A stretch of DNA of 58,145 bases from Candidatus Zixiibacteriota bacterium (lineage in GTDB: Bacteria > Zixibacteria > MSB-5A5 > DSPP01). The translations under genes were made by a program, and so were the position numbers. Below the pieces are notes generated by a model, which did not search any database, was not told the origin of the DNA, and worked only from the letters and a program-made list of their open reading frames with translations. Shown in pieces: positions 15,961 through 25,147 of this stretch. Each line of letters starts with the position of its first letter. Positions within the stretch are counted from its first letter, which is position 1. The stretch lies in contig JAKEHY010000031.1 of NCBI GenBank assembly GCA_022614805.1, positions 1 to 58,145 of the forward strand, given 5' to 3'.

Positions 15961-18408
15961 TTATCGATTCAAACTTGCCGAATTGCCGCTTTCCCTTCCC
16001 TCTGTTAAAAGCTTCTGCACCAATTCTCTCAATTCACTAATCTGCGCTTTCAATTCCTTATTCTCCGCTTTCTGCTCTTGCAGCATTTTGTACAGTCCCT
16101 GTATCGCCGCCAACGCTATGCCCGAGGGGTCGATGGTGGAGATGGTTTTTTCGTTATCGCCAACCTGGAACAAAGGATAAAAATCCTGCGCCATTGGGCC
16201 GATGTGTTCAATGCTCGGGTCTTGCGCCTTGTAGCTCCAGCGCTTGATGGGAAGCTGCAACACTTTTTCCAGCATTTCTTTACCATCCAGCGTCCGAATG
16301 TTCCGTTTCAAATTGCTGTCCGAAACAGCCACCCAAGCGGAGGCGCCGGCGGCCAACGTTACGCCAGCAGTGAGGCCTACGTTCGAGTATATCCGGGTAC
16401 CGCCCGCGGCGCGGGCGCTGAACTGGTTTGCCACGGTAGAAGCAAAATCGGCTCCAGAACCATCCGCCCAGACAAAAGCGCCGTCATGGATGGCTTTGGC
16501 CCGACTTCCAGCGGCCAGCGAATTACTACCGGAAGCTTTGTTGCCGGAACCGCCCGGCACGGTGGAGCTAAACCCGCTGGCCGTATCTCCTGCCCCGCCT
16601 CCGACCGTTGCTCTTTCCGCGCTGGCAATGTTAAAAAAACCGCCGCCGACCGTGGAAAGCAGTCCGCTCGATAGGTTCCCTCGGCCACCGGCGATGGTAG
16701 AGCTGTTTCCGATTGCGGAGTTGGTGTCACCGGCACCGGCACCGCCGCCGCCACCGACCACCGCGAAACGGCCGCGGGCTTTGTTGCCGACTCCCCCTCC
16801 AACGGTGGAGGAATCTCCGGTGGCAACGTTGTCAGCACCTCCACCTACTGTAGCGGCATCACCACTGACGAAGTTGGTGTTACCGCCACTGACCGCAGAG
16901 CCATAGCCCTCCGCTAAGTTGGAGGTTCCACCACCAACCGTGGCAGCAGAACCGCTTGCAGTGTTGTCAGAGCCGCCGCCAACCGTGGCGCGATTGCCGC
17001 TTGCGATGTTGTTAATACCGCCACCAACTGTGGTAACCCCATTGCTTGCGGTGTTGTTAAGGCCGCCGCCGACTGTAGCATTAATGCCACCGGCGGTATT
17101 GATCCGGCCGCCACCGACCGTGGCCTCTTGACCCGCGCTGTTAAGAGTGCCGCCGCTGACCGTGCCGGAAAGAACGCTCGTAGTGTTGCCGAAGCCGCCG
17201 CTAACTGTTGAGTAATTTCCGCTGGCGGTGTTTTGCGAACCGCCCCCAATCGTGGCGAAAAAACTGTTGGTGACATTGCGCTGGCCGCCGCTCACCGCGG
17301 ACCAATCTCCCAGAGCCGAGTTGGAATCGGCAGGGGTCGCTCCCCCGCCTCCACTGACAACCGAGTACCGACCATGGGCTCTGTTGTTGAGCCCCCCTGC
17401 CACTATTGCCGCCGTGTCATCGGCGAAATTTCCAGAACCGCCGCTGACCGTTGCAAAATCACCGCTTGCAATGTTGACGAAACCCCCGCCAATGGTCGTG
17501 GAAAACCCGCTGGCAAAGTTACCATTGCCACCGCCGATGGTGGCAGTGGAGCTGCTGGCAGTATTGCCGTCACCACCACTAATCGTGGCGAAGTAATTGC
17601 TGGCGATATTGCGTCTGCCCCCGCTCACGGTGGACCAATCCCCCAAAGCGGCATTGGAATCGGCGGAATTGCTTCCACCACCGCCGCCAATAAAACTAAG
17701 CTGGCCGCGAGCTTTGTTGAATGACCCTCCCCCAACCGTGGCGAAATCAGCCGTTGCACGGTTGGCGTTGCCACCGGCTATGGTTGTCAGTTGTGCGCTG
17801 GCGACATTGAGTGCGCCGCCGCCGACTGTGGAAGAGTTCCCGCTGGCCGTGTCGCCAAAGCCGGCGACAAAAGCATCGAAACTGCTGGCGACATTGAACC
17901 GGCCGCCGCAGACTGTGGCGTGGTCGCCGCTCGCCGTGTTGTTCTCCCCCACTACAAAGGCGTGTGGGCCAGTATTCGTATGCCCCGGGCCGATGGAGAC
18001 CTTGCTGGTGATAGTCCCGCCGGAAGCTCCGTCCACCGAACCAACCCGATAAGAAAACCCTACTGAAACCACCCGGGTACGGGGAGAAAGTTCGGTAACA
18101 TCCGGCGCCACCGTAATTCCCAGCCAGCGCAAGTCGCCGTTGAAGACCGCTTCGGGCGCTGTCAAAAGGGTGTTGAAAAGCCCCTGGGTGACATTTACGG
18201 CCTGCACACCGCTACTCCAGAGTTCTGTCCCGGCTACCGCAGCGTCCCAAATGCGGAAAGTTACGTTGTAACTGCCGGGGGCCACCGTATCCCCGGAAGG
18301 GGTGGTCAGTTTTCCCTGAAAGTTGACGAGTTGAGGGACGGCAGCCCAGAGCGTTGAAGGAAAGGACAGGAACAGCCCTAAACTGAAAAGAATGGTTAAC
18401 CGTTTCAT
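15961..18408 (-). CDS. Secreted repeat adhesin with C-terminal S74 intramolecular chaperone
   Basis: An 815-residue protein. A signal peptide (1-22) precedes a ~110-residue N-terminal domain (VNFQGKLTTPSGDTVAPGSY...), as seen in other FCB surface proteins. About 500 residues of degenerate 14-16-residue repeats follow (TVGGG..N.ASG..A), resembling YadA/Hep_Hag trimeric adhesin heads. The C-terminus is a Peptidase_S74 chaperone beginning VSDSNLKRNIRTL (Ser/Lys dyad for self-cleavage) and closing in a coiled coil. Such proteins fold as trimers and shed the chaperone. Good ribosome site AAAGGAG. Confidence 0.85.
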   Translation of the reverse strand: MKRLTILFSLGLFLSFPSTLWAAVPQLVNFQGKLTTPSGDTVAPGSYNVTFRIWDAAVAGTELWSSGVQAVNVTQGLFNTLLTAPEAVFNGDLRWLGITVAPDVTELSPRTRVVSVGFSYRVGSVDGASGGTITSKVSIGPGHTNTGPHAFVVGENNTASGDHATVCGGRFNVASSFDAFVAGFGDTASGNSSTVGGGALNVASAQLTTIAGGNANRATADFATVGGGSFNKARGQLSFIGGGGGSNSADSNAALGDWSTVSGGRRNIASNYFATISGGDGNTASSSTATIGGGNGNFASGFSTTIGGGFVNIASGDFATVSGGSGNFADDTAAIVAGGLNNRAHGRYSVVSGGGGATPADSNSALGDWSAVSGGQRNVTNSFFATIGGGSQNTASGNYSTVSGGFGNTTSVLSGTVSGGTLNSAGQEATVGGGRINTAGGINATVGGGLNNTASNGVTTVGGGINNIASGNRATVGGGSDNTASGSAATVGGGTSNLAEGYGSAVSGGNTNFVSGDAATVGGGADNVATGDSSTVGGGVGNKARGRFAVVGGGGGAGAGDTNSAIGNSSTIAGGRGNLSSGLLSTVGGGFFNIASAERATVGGGAGDTASGFSSTVPGGSGNKASGSNSLAAGSRAKAIHDGAFVWADGSGADFASTVANQFSARAAGGTRIYSNVGLTAGVTLAAGASAWVAVSDSNLKRNIRTLDGKEMLEKVLQLPIKRWSYKAQDPSIEHIGPMAQDFYPLFQVGDNEKTISTIDPSGIALAAIQGLYKMLQEQKAENKELKAQISELRELVQKLLTEGRESGNSASLNR

Positions 18409-18426
18409 TTTGTTACTCCTTTCTTT

Positions 18427-18451
18427 GGGCGAATGCCATTCGCCCCTACGG
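18427..18451 (+). repeat. Intergenic palindrome with CTACGG tail
   Basis: Arms GGGCGAAT (18427-18434) and ATTCGCCC (18438-18445) around GCC, then CTACGG. Upstream of the adhesin and a member of the variable-stem family. Confidence 0.75.
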
Positions 18452-18761
18452 TTTTTCCTGATGGGAGCCGAATTTTAGCGAGGTTGTCGGGAGGGATTGG
18501 AAGTTCGGCTTCCAAACAAAAGTTTGAAGCGTTTACCCACGACTGAAGTCCCTGGCCGAACACGAGCTCGGCTCGGGCAGGCGTGGCTACCAACGAAAGG
18601 GAAAGCCACGACCTAAATCTTTAAAAGCTTTAGACCTTACAGCCCATAACCTGCCTCCTTGTTTAAGGGCCAGCTTGTCTATGTTTCCTTGGTGGTAAGG
18701 TTGATTTTTGAATCGAGCTTGTCAAGGGGTAAACGGGGCAGATGGCGTTGGATACAGGCGC
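18452..18761. other. 310 bp intergenic stretch without a recognised gene
   Basis: This divergent spacer between the adhesin and selD holds several short inverted repeats (for example GGAAGTTCGGCTTCC near 18499 and CGAGCTCG near 18560) and no open frame with coding character. I see no riboswitch that I can name. Confidence 0.5.
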
Positions 18762-18789
18762 TTGACGGGGTTGGAGACAAAGCTTATCT
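18762..18789 (+). promoter_or_regulatory. Putative selD promoter
   Basis: TTGACG (18762-18767) and TTATCT (18784-18789) with a 16 bp spacer, just before the GAGGAG ribosome site and ATG 18808. Confidence 0.45.
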
Positions 18790-18807
18790 AAACATTGAGG
18801 AGATGGA

Positions 18808-19866
18808 ATGACACCAGCGGAAAAGGCCTGCCGGATTACCGCATTTGCCCGTTCGGGCGGTTGAGCGGGAAAGGTAAGTCCGGTGGACTTGCATGACATA
18901 ATAGAAAGCTTGGAGATACCGAAAAACGAGGCGGTTCTGGTCGGGCTGGAGACCGCCGACGACGCCGGGGTGTATCATCTTTCCGACGACATCAACCTGG
19001 TGCAGACGGCGGATTTCATCACGCCGCCTCTGGATGACCCGTTTTTGTTCGGGAAAATTGCGGCGGCCAATTCCCTTTCGGACGTCTATGCGATGGGGGG
19101 AAAACCAATAACGGCTTTGAATCTGTGCTGTTTCCCCCCTGCCGGCATAGAGAAGGAATTTTTGACAGAAATTTTACGCGGCGGGCTGGAGGCGCTGAAA
19201 GAGGCGGGGGCGGCGCTGGTGGGCGGGCATACGGTCAAAGACGAAGAGCTTAAATACGGCCTTTCGGTGACCGGCATCGTCCGGAAGGCGGACATCAAGC
19301 GGAATTCCACCGCGAAGGTCGGCGACAAACTGATTTTGACCAAGCCGATTGGAACGGGCGTTATTGTAGGCGGCACAAGAAGAGGGCTTTTGCCTCCCGA
19401 CGGGGTCATCCGCCGCGCCGCCGAGCATATGGTCAAGTTAAACGCCGCCGCATCCAAACGAATGGTGGAGTTCGGCGCTTCCGCCTGCACGGACGTTACC
19501 GGCTTTGGGCTGGCGGGGCATGCTTTCGAAATGGCCAAAGGTTCGGGCGTGGGGATTCGCTTTTGGGCCAACCAAGTTCCGCATTACCCGGAAAGTCTGG
19601 AAATGATTCGGCAGGGAGTGCGCACTGGCTTGACCCAGCCAAACTTCCATTCGGTGGAGGGGCACTTCAAACCGGACGCCTCGCTGCCGCAAGAAATGGT
19701 CTGGCTTTTCTTCGACCCGCAAACCTCCGGCGGGCTTTTGATTTCCATTGCCGCCCAAAAGGCTCCGAAGCTTCTGGACGCCCTGCACCAGGACGGCATC
19801 AAAGAAGCGGAAATTATCGGAGAAGTTTTCGCCGCCGATTCGCCGCAAATCGTCATCGAAAGGTGA
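18808..19866 (+). CDS. selD: Selenide, water dikinase, a selenoprotein (UGA = Sec19)
   Basis: SelD makes selenophosphate from selenide and ATP. The real start is ATG 18808, 5 bp after GAGGAG. The frame passes an in-frame TGA at 18862-18864, giving RITAFARSGG-U-AGKVSP, which aligns with the E. coli RLTQYSHGAGCGCKISP segment. U19 falls on catalytic Cys17 and Lys22 on Lys20. Downstream come NETRDDA-like LETADDAGVY, TADFITPPLDDPFLFGKIAA and AMGGKPITALN. With Sec the product is 352 residues, full SelD length; from the later GTG 18883 it would lack its active site. A bSECIS hairpin follows the UGA. Confidence 0.93.
18862..18892 (+). promoter_or_regulatory. Sec codon UGA and bacterial SECIS hairpin of selD
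   Basis: TGA (18862-18864) is followed 10 nt later by a perfect 8 bp stem, GTAAGTCC (18874-18881) with GGACTTGC (18885-18892, one G-U pair). The loop is GGT, about 18 nt from the UGA. The distance and the guanines in the apical loop are as expected for SelB recognition. Confidence 0.85.
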
Positions 19867-19870
19867 TTAA

Positions 19871-21127
19871 ATCGAAATAAAGCCATTTTTCGGTTTTCGC
19901 TACAACCCGCAAAAAGCAGGGGAGTGGGAGGAGGTCGTTTCCTCTCCCTACGACCAATATAATCCCGAAATGGAGCGGGAGTTCCGCGCTAAAAGCCCCT
20001 ACAACGCCGTTCATCTGATTTTGCCCAAGCTAAAAGGAAAATCCTGGGTTCCTTACGAGCAGATTCAGGAGCGTTTGAAAGAATGGCTGGACGGCCGCAT
20101 CATCCAGCCGGATTTGAAACCGGCGATATACGTTTATTGCATTACCTATCGGGAAGACGGCAAAGAAAAGCAGAATCTTGGCTTCTTCGCTCTCGGGAGA
20201 TTAGAGGAGTATTTGAGCCGTGGCGTGGCGCCGCACGAAAATATTCTGGCCCCGCCGCGGGAGGACCGGTTGAGACTGCGACTTTCCACGCAGGCGGACT
20301 TCGGGCCGGTGTATATGATTTATTCCGATAAGGAGAAAGTTTTTGAGCGGCTGGCGGCGCCGATTCTGAACTCGTCTCCTTTGGCAGCTGCCCGTGATAT
20401 GGCCGGAGAAATGCACCAGCTTTGGGCGTTGATGGATGAGGCCGCGATTGGACGGGTCGTCCGCTTGCTGGCGTCAAAGCCGGTGTTGATTGCCGACGGG
20501 CATCACCGCTACGATGCGGCGCTTGAGTCTTGGCGGTTGAATCCTTACAGACCGTGGTTTGAGCACCGACTGATGGCTTTTTTTAATGCGGAAGGAGGCG
20601 GGTTTTCCATCCGGCCGATTCACCGGATGTTGTACGATTTGAAACTTTCAAAAGGGGAGTGTCTGGGGCGGCTGGCCGAAAACTTCGAGGTCTCCATCCT
20701 CTATGCCGGCGGGTCGGAGGAGGATTTTTCAAACGCTCAAAAAGTAGTCAGGGAGAATTCGGAGAAAGAGCATCGCTTCGGGCTTTTGCGGGAAGACAGC
20801 TTTTACCTGCTTGCTTGTCCAAGAACCGAAAACTTGGACGTTGCTGTATTGAATCAGGAAATTTTCAAGAATATTTTCGGATTTTCAGAAGAAGAGCTTA
20901 AACAGGTTTTGGATTATTCCAAGGATGCAAAGGAAGTGGCAGACAAAGTCGGAATGGGGAAGGCCAAAGCCGGATTTATCTTAAACCCTGTGCGTATGGA
21001 GGAAATCTGGAAAGTCGTGCAGTCCGGGCAAAAATTGCCGCCCAAGTCCACCTTCTTTTACCCCAAACTTTTGACGGGGCTGGTGATGAACATTAATTCT
21101 GAATTTTACAAAAAGAGTAATGGCTGA
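19871..21127 (+). CDS. DUF1015 family protein with probable AUC start
   Basis: A 418-residue protein of the DUF1015 family, often linked to serine or amino-acid metabolism but of unproven function. The family N-terminus (E-I-K-P-F..RYNP) lies upstream of the first ATG (19970): EIKPFFGFRYNPQKAGEWEEVVSSPYDQY. No ATG, GTG or TTG is available in frame after the preceding stop. ATC at 19871, 4 nt after AGGTGA and 5 nt after the selD stop, restores the expected start and length. Later marks are IADGHHRYDAALESW and FFDPQ-free C-terminal LLTGLVMNINSEFYKKSNG. It overlaps the next gene by 8 bp. Confidence 0.82.
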   Translation: MEIKPFFGFRYNPQKAGEWEEVVSSPYDQYNPEMEREFRAKSPYNAVHLILPKLKGKSWVPYEQIQERLKEWLDGRIIQPDLKPAIYVYCITYREDGKEKQNLGFFALGRLEEYLSRGVAPHENILAPPREDRLRLRLSTQADFGPVYMIYSDKEKVFERLAAPILNSSPLAAARDMAGEMHQLWALMDEAAIGRVVRLLASKPVLIADGHHRYDAALESWRLNPYRPWFEHRLMAFFNAEGGGFSIRPIHRMLYDLKLSKGECLGRLAENFEVSILYAGGSEEDFSNAQKVVRENSEKEHRFGLLREDSFYLLACPRTENLDVAVLNQEIFKNIFGFSEEELKQVLDYSKDAKEVADKVGMGKAKAGFILNPVRMEEIWKVVQSGQKLPPKSTFFYPKLLTGLVMNINSEFYKKSNG

Positions 21128-22028
21128 TATCAAGGAAAACATACTCGAAACCATAGGCAAAACGCCAATGGTCAAAATCAACCGGTTGTGTCCAAATCCG
21201 GCGGTGACGATTTGGGCCAAGCTGGAATGGTGCAATCCGCTCGGAAGCGTCAAGGAACGTGTCGCCCTGGCGATGGTCGAAGCCGCGGTTCGGGACGGGC
21301 GGCTGACCAAGAATAAAATCATCCTCGAATCCTCCTCCGGCAACACCGGCATCGGGCTGGCGATGGTGGGGGCGCAGAAGGGTTACCAAGTTTTAATCAC
21401 GATGTCGGAAGGAGTTTCCATCGAGCGCCGCCGAATCATCGAAGCCCTCGGCGCCGAGATTCTTTTGACCCCGGCCCGTACGGGCTCGGACGGGGCCTGG
21501 GACAAAGCGGATGAGCTCTACCATTCCAATCCGAGAAAATACTGCCGGTTATCACAATACCGTGAGCTGTCGAATGTCGAAGCCCATTACTACGGCACGG
21601 CGGAGGAAATCTGGGAGCAGACGGGGGAGAAAATAGACGTTTTGGTCGTCACATTGGGCACCACCGGCACGGCGGTCGGCTGCGGTCGGCGGTTGAAAGA
21701 ACTGAATCCCAAAATCAGAATCATCTCGGTTGAGCCCCAAGCGGGGAAACATAAACAGCAGGGAATACGCAATATCAGCCATTCCCGCATCCCGGAAATC
21801 TGGGATGCTTCGGTTGTGGATGAACGATTGGTCTGCAAAGACGAGGATGCTTTTCTCTGGGCGCGGCGGCTGGCGAAGGAGGAGGGACTTTTTGGCGGAA
21901 TTTCCACCGGCTCGGCTTTCTGGGGGGCATACGTAACGGCAGAGAAGATGGCCTCCGGCCACCTCGTCGTCATTTTCCCGGACAACGGGCTGAAATATTT
22001 GTCGACGGAACTGTATCGGCAGATATAA
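21120..22028 (+). CDS. PLP-dependent cysteine synthase family protein
   Basis: A 302-residue beta-family PLP enzyme. The PLP lysine is Lys45 in NPLGSVKERVA, the substrate loop is SSSGNTGIGLAMVGA, and the phosphate loop is TLGTTGTAVGCGR. It joins sulfide to an activated serine (O-acetyl- or O-phosphoserine); the donor is not decided by sequence alone. The GSVKER variant and the downstream ISTGSAFWGA follow CysK/CysM. Co-transcription with selD and DUF1015 suggests a sulfur/selenium amino-acid unit. Confidence 0.88.
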   Translation: MADIKENILETIGKTPMVKINRLCPNPAVTIWAKLEWCNPLGSVKERVALAMVEAAVRDGRLTKNKIILESSSGNTGIGLAMVGAQKGYQVLITMSEGVSIERRRIIEALGAEILLTPARTGSDGAWDKADELYHSNPRKYCRLSQYRELSNVEAHYYGTAEEIWEQTGEKIDVLVVTLGTTGTAVGCGRRLKELNPKIRIISVEPQAGKHKQQGIRNISHSRIPEIWDASVVDERLVCKDEDAFLWARRLAKEEGLFGGISTGSAFWGAYVTAEKMASGHLVVIFPDNGLKYLSTELYRQI

Positions 22029-22090
22029 AAACAGAAATTTGATGTTCGCGCAGCCGGGGCTCCGGGCTACCCAAAGTATATGGCGCTGGA

Positions 22091-22168
22091 GCCGGGTTGC
22101 CTGCCCGGCCTGGGAAACCCGGCCTACGAGTGAAGGAAGAATGGAAGGCTGAAGCCTCCCGCTACGAG
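22091..22168 (+). repeat. Two intergenic palindromes with CTACGAG tails
   Basis: GCCGGGTT..AACCCGGC (22091-22123) ends in CTACGAG, and GGAAGGCT-GA-AGCCTCCC (22143-22160, one mismatch) ends in GCTACGAG. They lie in the 253 bp gap before the M16 gene. The tails are identical although the stems are unrelated. Confidence 0.75.
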
Positions 22169-22192
22169 AAAAGAGCGTGGAAGCGGCAGCGG

Positions 22193-22221
22193 TTGACAGG
22201 CTGAAACTTCTGTTCTATACT
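22193..22221 (+). promoter_or_regulatory. Sigma70 promoter of the M16 peptidase gene
   Basis: Perfect TTGACA (22193-22198), 17 bp spacer, TATACT (22216-22221). The ribosome site AAGGAG precedes ATG 22282. Confidence 0.75.
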
Positions 22222-22281
22222 CGGCGTATTATAGTGAGTGCATAATGACCCCTCAAACCTAAAATTCCAAGGAGCAAGGAA

Positions 22282-25098
22282 ATGAAAACAAAGGAGCTTG
22301 TGCCGATGCTTATGGCCGGTTTTTTGGCGTTGCCCGCAGCCGCAACGGCGGAGAAATCCAAGACTGCCGCCGCCGACATACCCAAACTGAAATTTGAGAA
22401 GTACCAACTTTCCAACGGGCTGGAGGTGATTCTTTCCGAAGACCACCGGCTCCCCCTCGTGGCGGTCAATTTGTGGTACCACGTCGGGCCGGCCAACGAG
22501 GAGCCGGGGCGGACCGGCTTTGCCCATCTTTTCGAGCATATGATGTTTCAAGGATCCAAGCACGTAGAGGGAGACAGCCATATCAAACTTTTGGAGGCGG
22601 CGGGGGCCTCCGAGCTCAACGGCACCACCGGTTTCGACCGGACTAACTATTTTCAGACGCTTCCTTCCAACCAGCTGGAACTGGCTTTATGGCTTGAGTC
22701 GGACCGGATGGGGTTTTTGCTGGACGCGCTGAACCAAGCCAAGCTGGCCAACCAGCAGGATGTGGTGCGGAACGAGCGCCGCGAAGGCGTGGAAAATCAG
22801 CCGTACGGAATTGTGGAAGAAGAGATGTTTCACCAGTTGTATCCCTCCAGCCATCCGTACTACGCCTCGGTCATCGGTTCCCACGCCGACATTCAGGCCG
22901 CCCAGCTGGAGGACGTGAAGAAGTTTTTCAAATTGTACTACGCCCCCAACAACGCCAGTCTGGCCATCGTGGGGGACATCGACTTTGTGAAAACGAAGAA
23001 GCTGGTGGAGAAGTATTTCGGCTCCTTCAAGCGGGGGGCGGACGTTCCCAAGCCCAACGTCACCACCCCTCCGATTACCTCCGAGCGGCGGGCAACCGTT
23101 CAGGACCGGATTGAGCTGCCGCGAGTCTATCTGGCCTGGATTACCCCTTCGATTTTCAAGGAGGGGGATGCCGAGGGGGGAGTGGCGGCGCAAATTTTGG
23201 GAAGCGGCAAGTCGAGCCGGCTCTTCAAAAAACTGGTTTACGAAAAGCAGATTGCCCAGGACGTTCTGGCGGAGCAGTATGCGCTCATTTTGGGTTCTAT
23301 TTTTTACTTGCAGGTAACCGCCCGGCCGGGGCATTCGGCAGAGGAGATTGAAACGGCCATCAACGAGGAACTGGAGACCCTGCGCACCAAGGGGCCGACG
23401 GAGGCGGAAGTGGAGCGGGCGAAAAACGTAATCGAATCCGGCATCATTCGGGGGCTTGAGACTTTGGGGGGTTTTGGCGGGGTGGCAGACCGGCTGAATA
23501 TGTACAACCACTATTTGGGCAGTCCGGATTATCTGACCCAAGACATCACCCGCTACCGGAGGACGACTCCGGCTTCGGTGCAAAAATTCGCGCAGCGGTA
23601 CTTGAAAAACGAAGCCCGCGTGGTCGTCCACGGTGTGGCGGGGACCCCCAATTTGGGGCCGGAGGTGCCGACTCCCCAACTGGACAGCGCCCAGCTTTTG
23701 TCCGGCGCAGAGTCGGTCAATCTGGCCGAGCCGTGGCGCAGCGAAATTCCCAAACCGGCCTCCGAGCGGGCGCTCAAATTGCCCGTGCCGGAAAGCTTCA
23801 AATTGTCCAACGGGCTTACGGTCATCTACAATCATCGTCCCTGGCTGCCGATTACCTCGGCGCGTCTGGTCATCAAAACCGGCAGCGACGCCAATCCGAA
23901 GGACTTGCCGGGGCTGGCGAATTTTACAGTAGGAATGCTGGATGAAGGAACGAAAACCCGCAATGCCTTGCAAATCGCCGATGAAGTGGCGGGCTTGGGG
24001 GCCTCCTTGAGCACCAGCTCCACGATGGATGCCTCGCAAGTCGCCGTCCAGTCCCTGACCAAAAATTTTTCAAAAGCATTGGAGCTGCTTTCCGACGTGG
24101 TTTTGCACCCGAGCTTTCCGGAGGAGGAAATCGAGCGCCAGCGGGCCAGCCGGCTGGCAGGCCTGGTGCAGGAGCGGGAAAATCCCTCCGCGGTCGCCAG
24201 CCGGGTGATGGCGCGGGTTTTGTACGGCTCCAACCATCCCTACGGCTATCCGGAAATCGGCACGGAGGCGGCCATAAAGGCCACCAATCAAGCGGATATG
24301 CGGGCTTTATGGGAAAAAAACTTCGTTCCCAACAACGCCGCTTTGGTGGTGGCGGGGAGCATCGGCAAGAGTGAATTGAAAAGTTTGGCGGAAAACGCAT
24401 TTGCCGGCTGGAAAGCGGGGACGCCGGCTCTCTCCCAACTGGGAAATCCGGCCACCACGCCAGCCCGGGTGGTCATTGTGGACAAACCGGGGGCGCCGCA
24501 GACGCAGCTGCGAGTCACCACCATCGGCACGCCTCGCTCGACGCCCGATTACGCCGCGATGCAGGTGACCAACGGCGTTTTGGGCGGGCTTTTTTCCAGC
24601 CGCATCAATCTTAATTTGCGGGAGCAGCACGGCTACACCTACGGCGCTTTTTCGGCCTTTGTTTTCCGACGCTCGGCCGGGCCTTTTTTGGTGGCGACCG
24701 GCGTGCGCACGGACGTGACCGGGCCCTCCGTTTCGGAAATTTTCAAGGAGATCAAGCGGATGTCGGGGGAGACGGTCAGCGCCGACGAGCTGGCTCTGTC
24801 CCGCCAGTCGCTTGTGCGCTCGCTTCCCGGCGATTTTGAAACGAGCTCCAGCGCCGCCGGCAGTTTCAGCAACCTGTATGTCTATGACCTCGGTCTGGAT
24901 TGGTATTCCAAATTTCCGGCCTCCGTTTCCGCCGTCGATGCCGCCACCGTTCAGGCGACGGCCAAAAAGTATCTCGTTCCGGAAAAGATGGTGGTCGTCG
25001 CGGTGGGGGATAAAACGACGATTCGGCCGGAGTTGGAGAAGCTGAACCTCGGCGCCGTCGAGGTGCGGGACACGGAAGGGACTCTGGCCCAGCAGTAG
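22282..25098 (+). CDS. Secreted M16 family zinc peptidase, double domain
   Basis: A 938-residue exported peptidase with a signal peptide (MKTKELVPMLMAGFLALPAAATA). The N-terminal M16 module has the inverted zinc motif HLFEH (82-86) in GFAHLFEHMMFQGS. The C-terminal module (from about residue 505, LKLPVPESFKLSNGLTVIYNHR) repeats the fold without the zinc motif, the usual catalytic/non-catalytic arrangement. It probably degrades peptides in the periplasm. Single-gene unit between its own promoter and terminator. Confidence 0.92.
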   Translation: MKTKELVPMLMAGFLALPAAATAEKSKTAAADIPKLKFEKYQLSNGLEVILSEDHRLPLVAVNLWYHVGPANEEPGRTGFAHLFEHMMFQGSKHVEGDSHIKLLEAAGASELNGTTGFDRTNYFQTLPSNQLELALWLESDRMGFLLDALNQAKLANQQDVVRNERREGVENQPYGIVEEEMFHQLYPSSHPYYASVIGSHADIQAAQLEDVKKFFKLYYAPNNASLAIVGDIDFVKTKKLVEKYFGSFKRGADVPKPNVTTPPITSERRATVQDRIELPRVYLAWITPSIFKEGDAEGGVAAQILGSGKSSRLFKKLVYEKQIAQDVLAEQYALILGSIFYLQVTARPGHSAEEIETAINEELETLRTKGPTEAEVERAKNVIESGIIRGLETLGGFGGVADRLNMYNHYLGSPDYLTQDITRYRRTTPASVQKFAQRYLKNEARVVVHGVAGTPNLGPEVPTPQLDSAQLLSGAESVNLAEPWRSEIPKPASERALKLPVPESFKLSNGLTVIYNHRPWLPITSARLVIKTGSDANPKDLPGLANFTVGMLDEGTKTRNALQIADEVAGLGASLSTSSTMDASQVAVQSLTKNFSKALELLSDVVLHPSFPEEEIERQRASRLAGLVQERENPSAVASRVMARVLYGSNHPYGYPEIGTEAAIKATNQADMRALWEKNFVPNNAALVVAGSIGKSELKSLAENAFAGWKAGTPALSQLGNPATTPARVVIVDKPGAPQTQLRVTTIGTPRSTPDYAAMQVTNGVLGGLFSSRINLNLREQHGYTYGAFSAFVFRRSAGPFLVATGVRTDVTGPSVSEIFKEIKRMSGETVSADELALSRQSLVRSLPGDFETSSSAAGSFSNLYVYDLGLDWYSKFPASVSAVDAATVQATAKKYLVPEKMVVVAVGDKTTIRPELEKLNLGAVEVRDTEGTLAQQ

Positions 25099-25112
25099 AT
25101 TTGATTCAGATT

Positions 25113-25147
25113 AAAAAAACCCGAAGGGAATACCCTTCGGGTTTTTT
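25113..25147. terminator. Bidirectional terminator
   Basis: Perfect 9 bp stem CCCGAAGGG/CCCTTCGGG with loop AATA, flanked by an A run and a T run. It therefore serves both the M16 gene and the convergent gene ending at 25146. Confidence 0.9.

Noticed and set aside
16560-17990. CRISPR-like or non-coding tandem repeats
   Set aside because: The repeats are degenerate, keep one reading frame and encode the TVGGG..N.ASG adhesin repeats. There are no spacers of fixed length and no cas genes.
18405-18593. 62-residue minus-strand open frame upstream of the adhesin
   Set aside because: It overlaps the palindrome at 18427 and the adhesin start region, has no ribosome site and looks like translated repeat.
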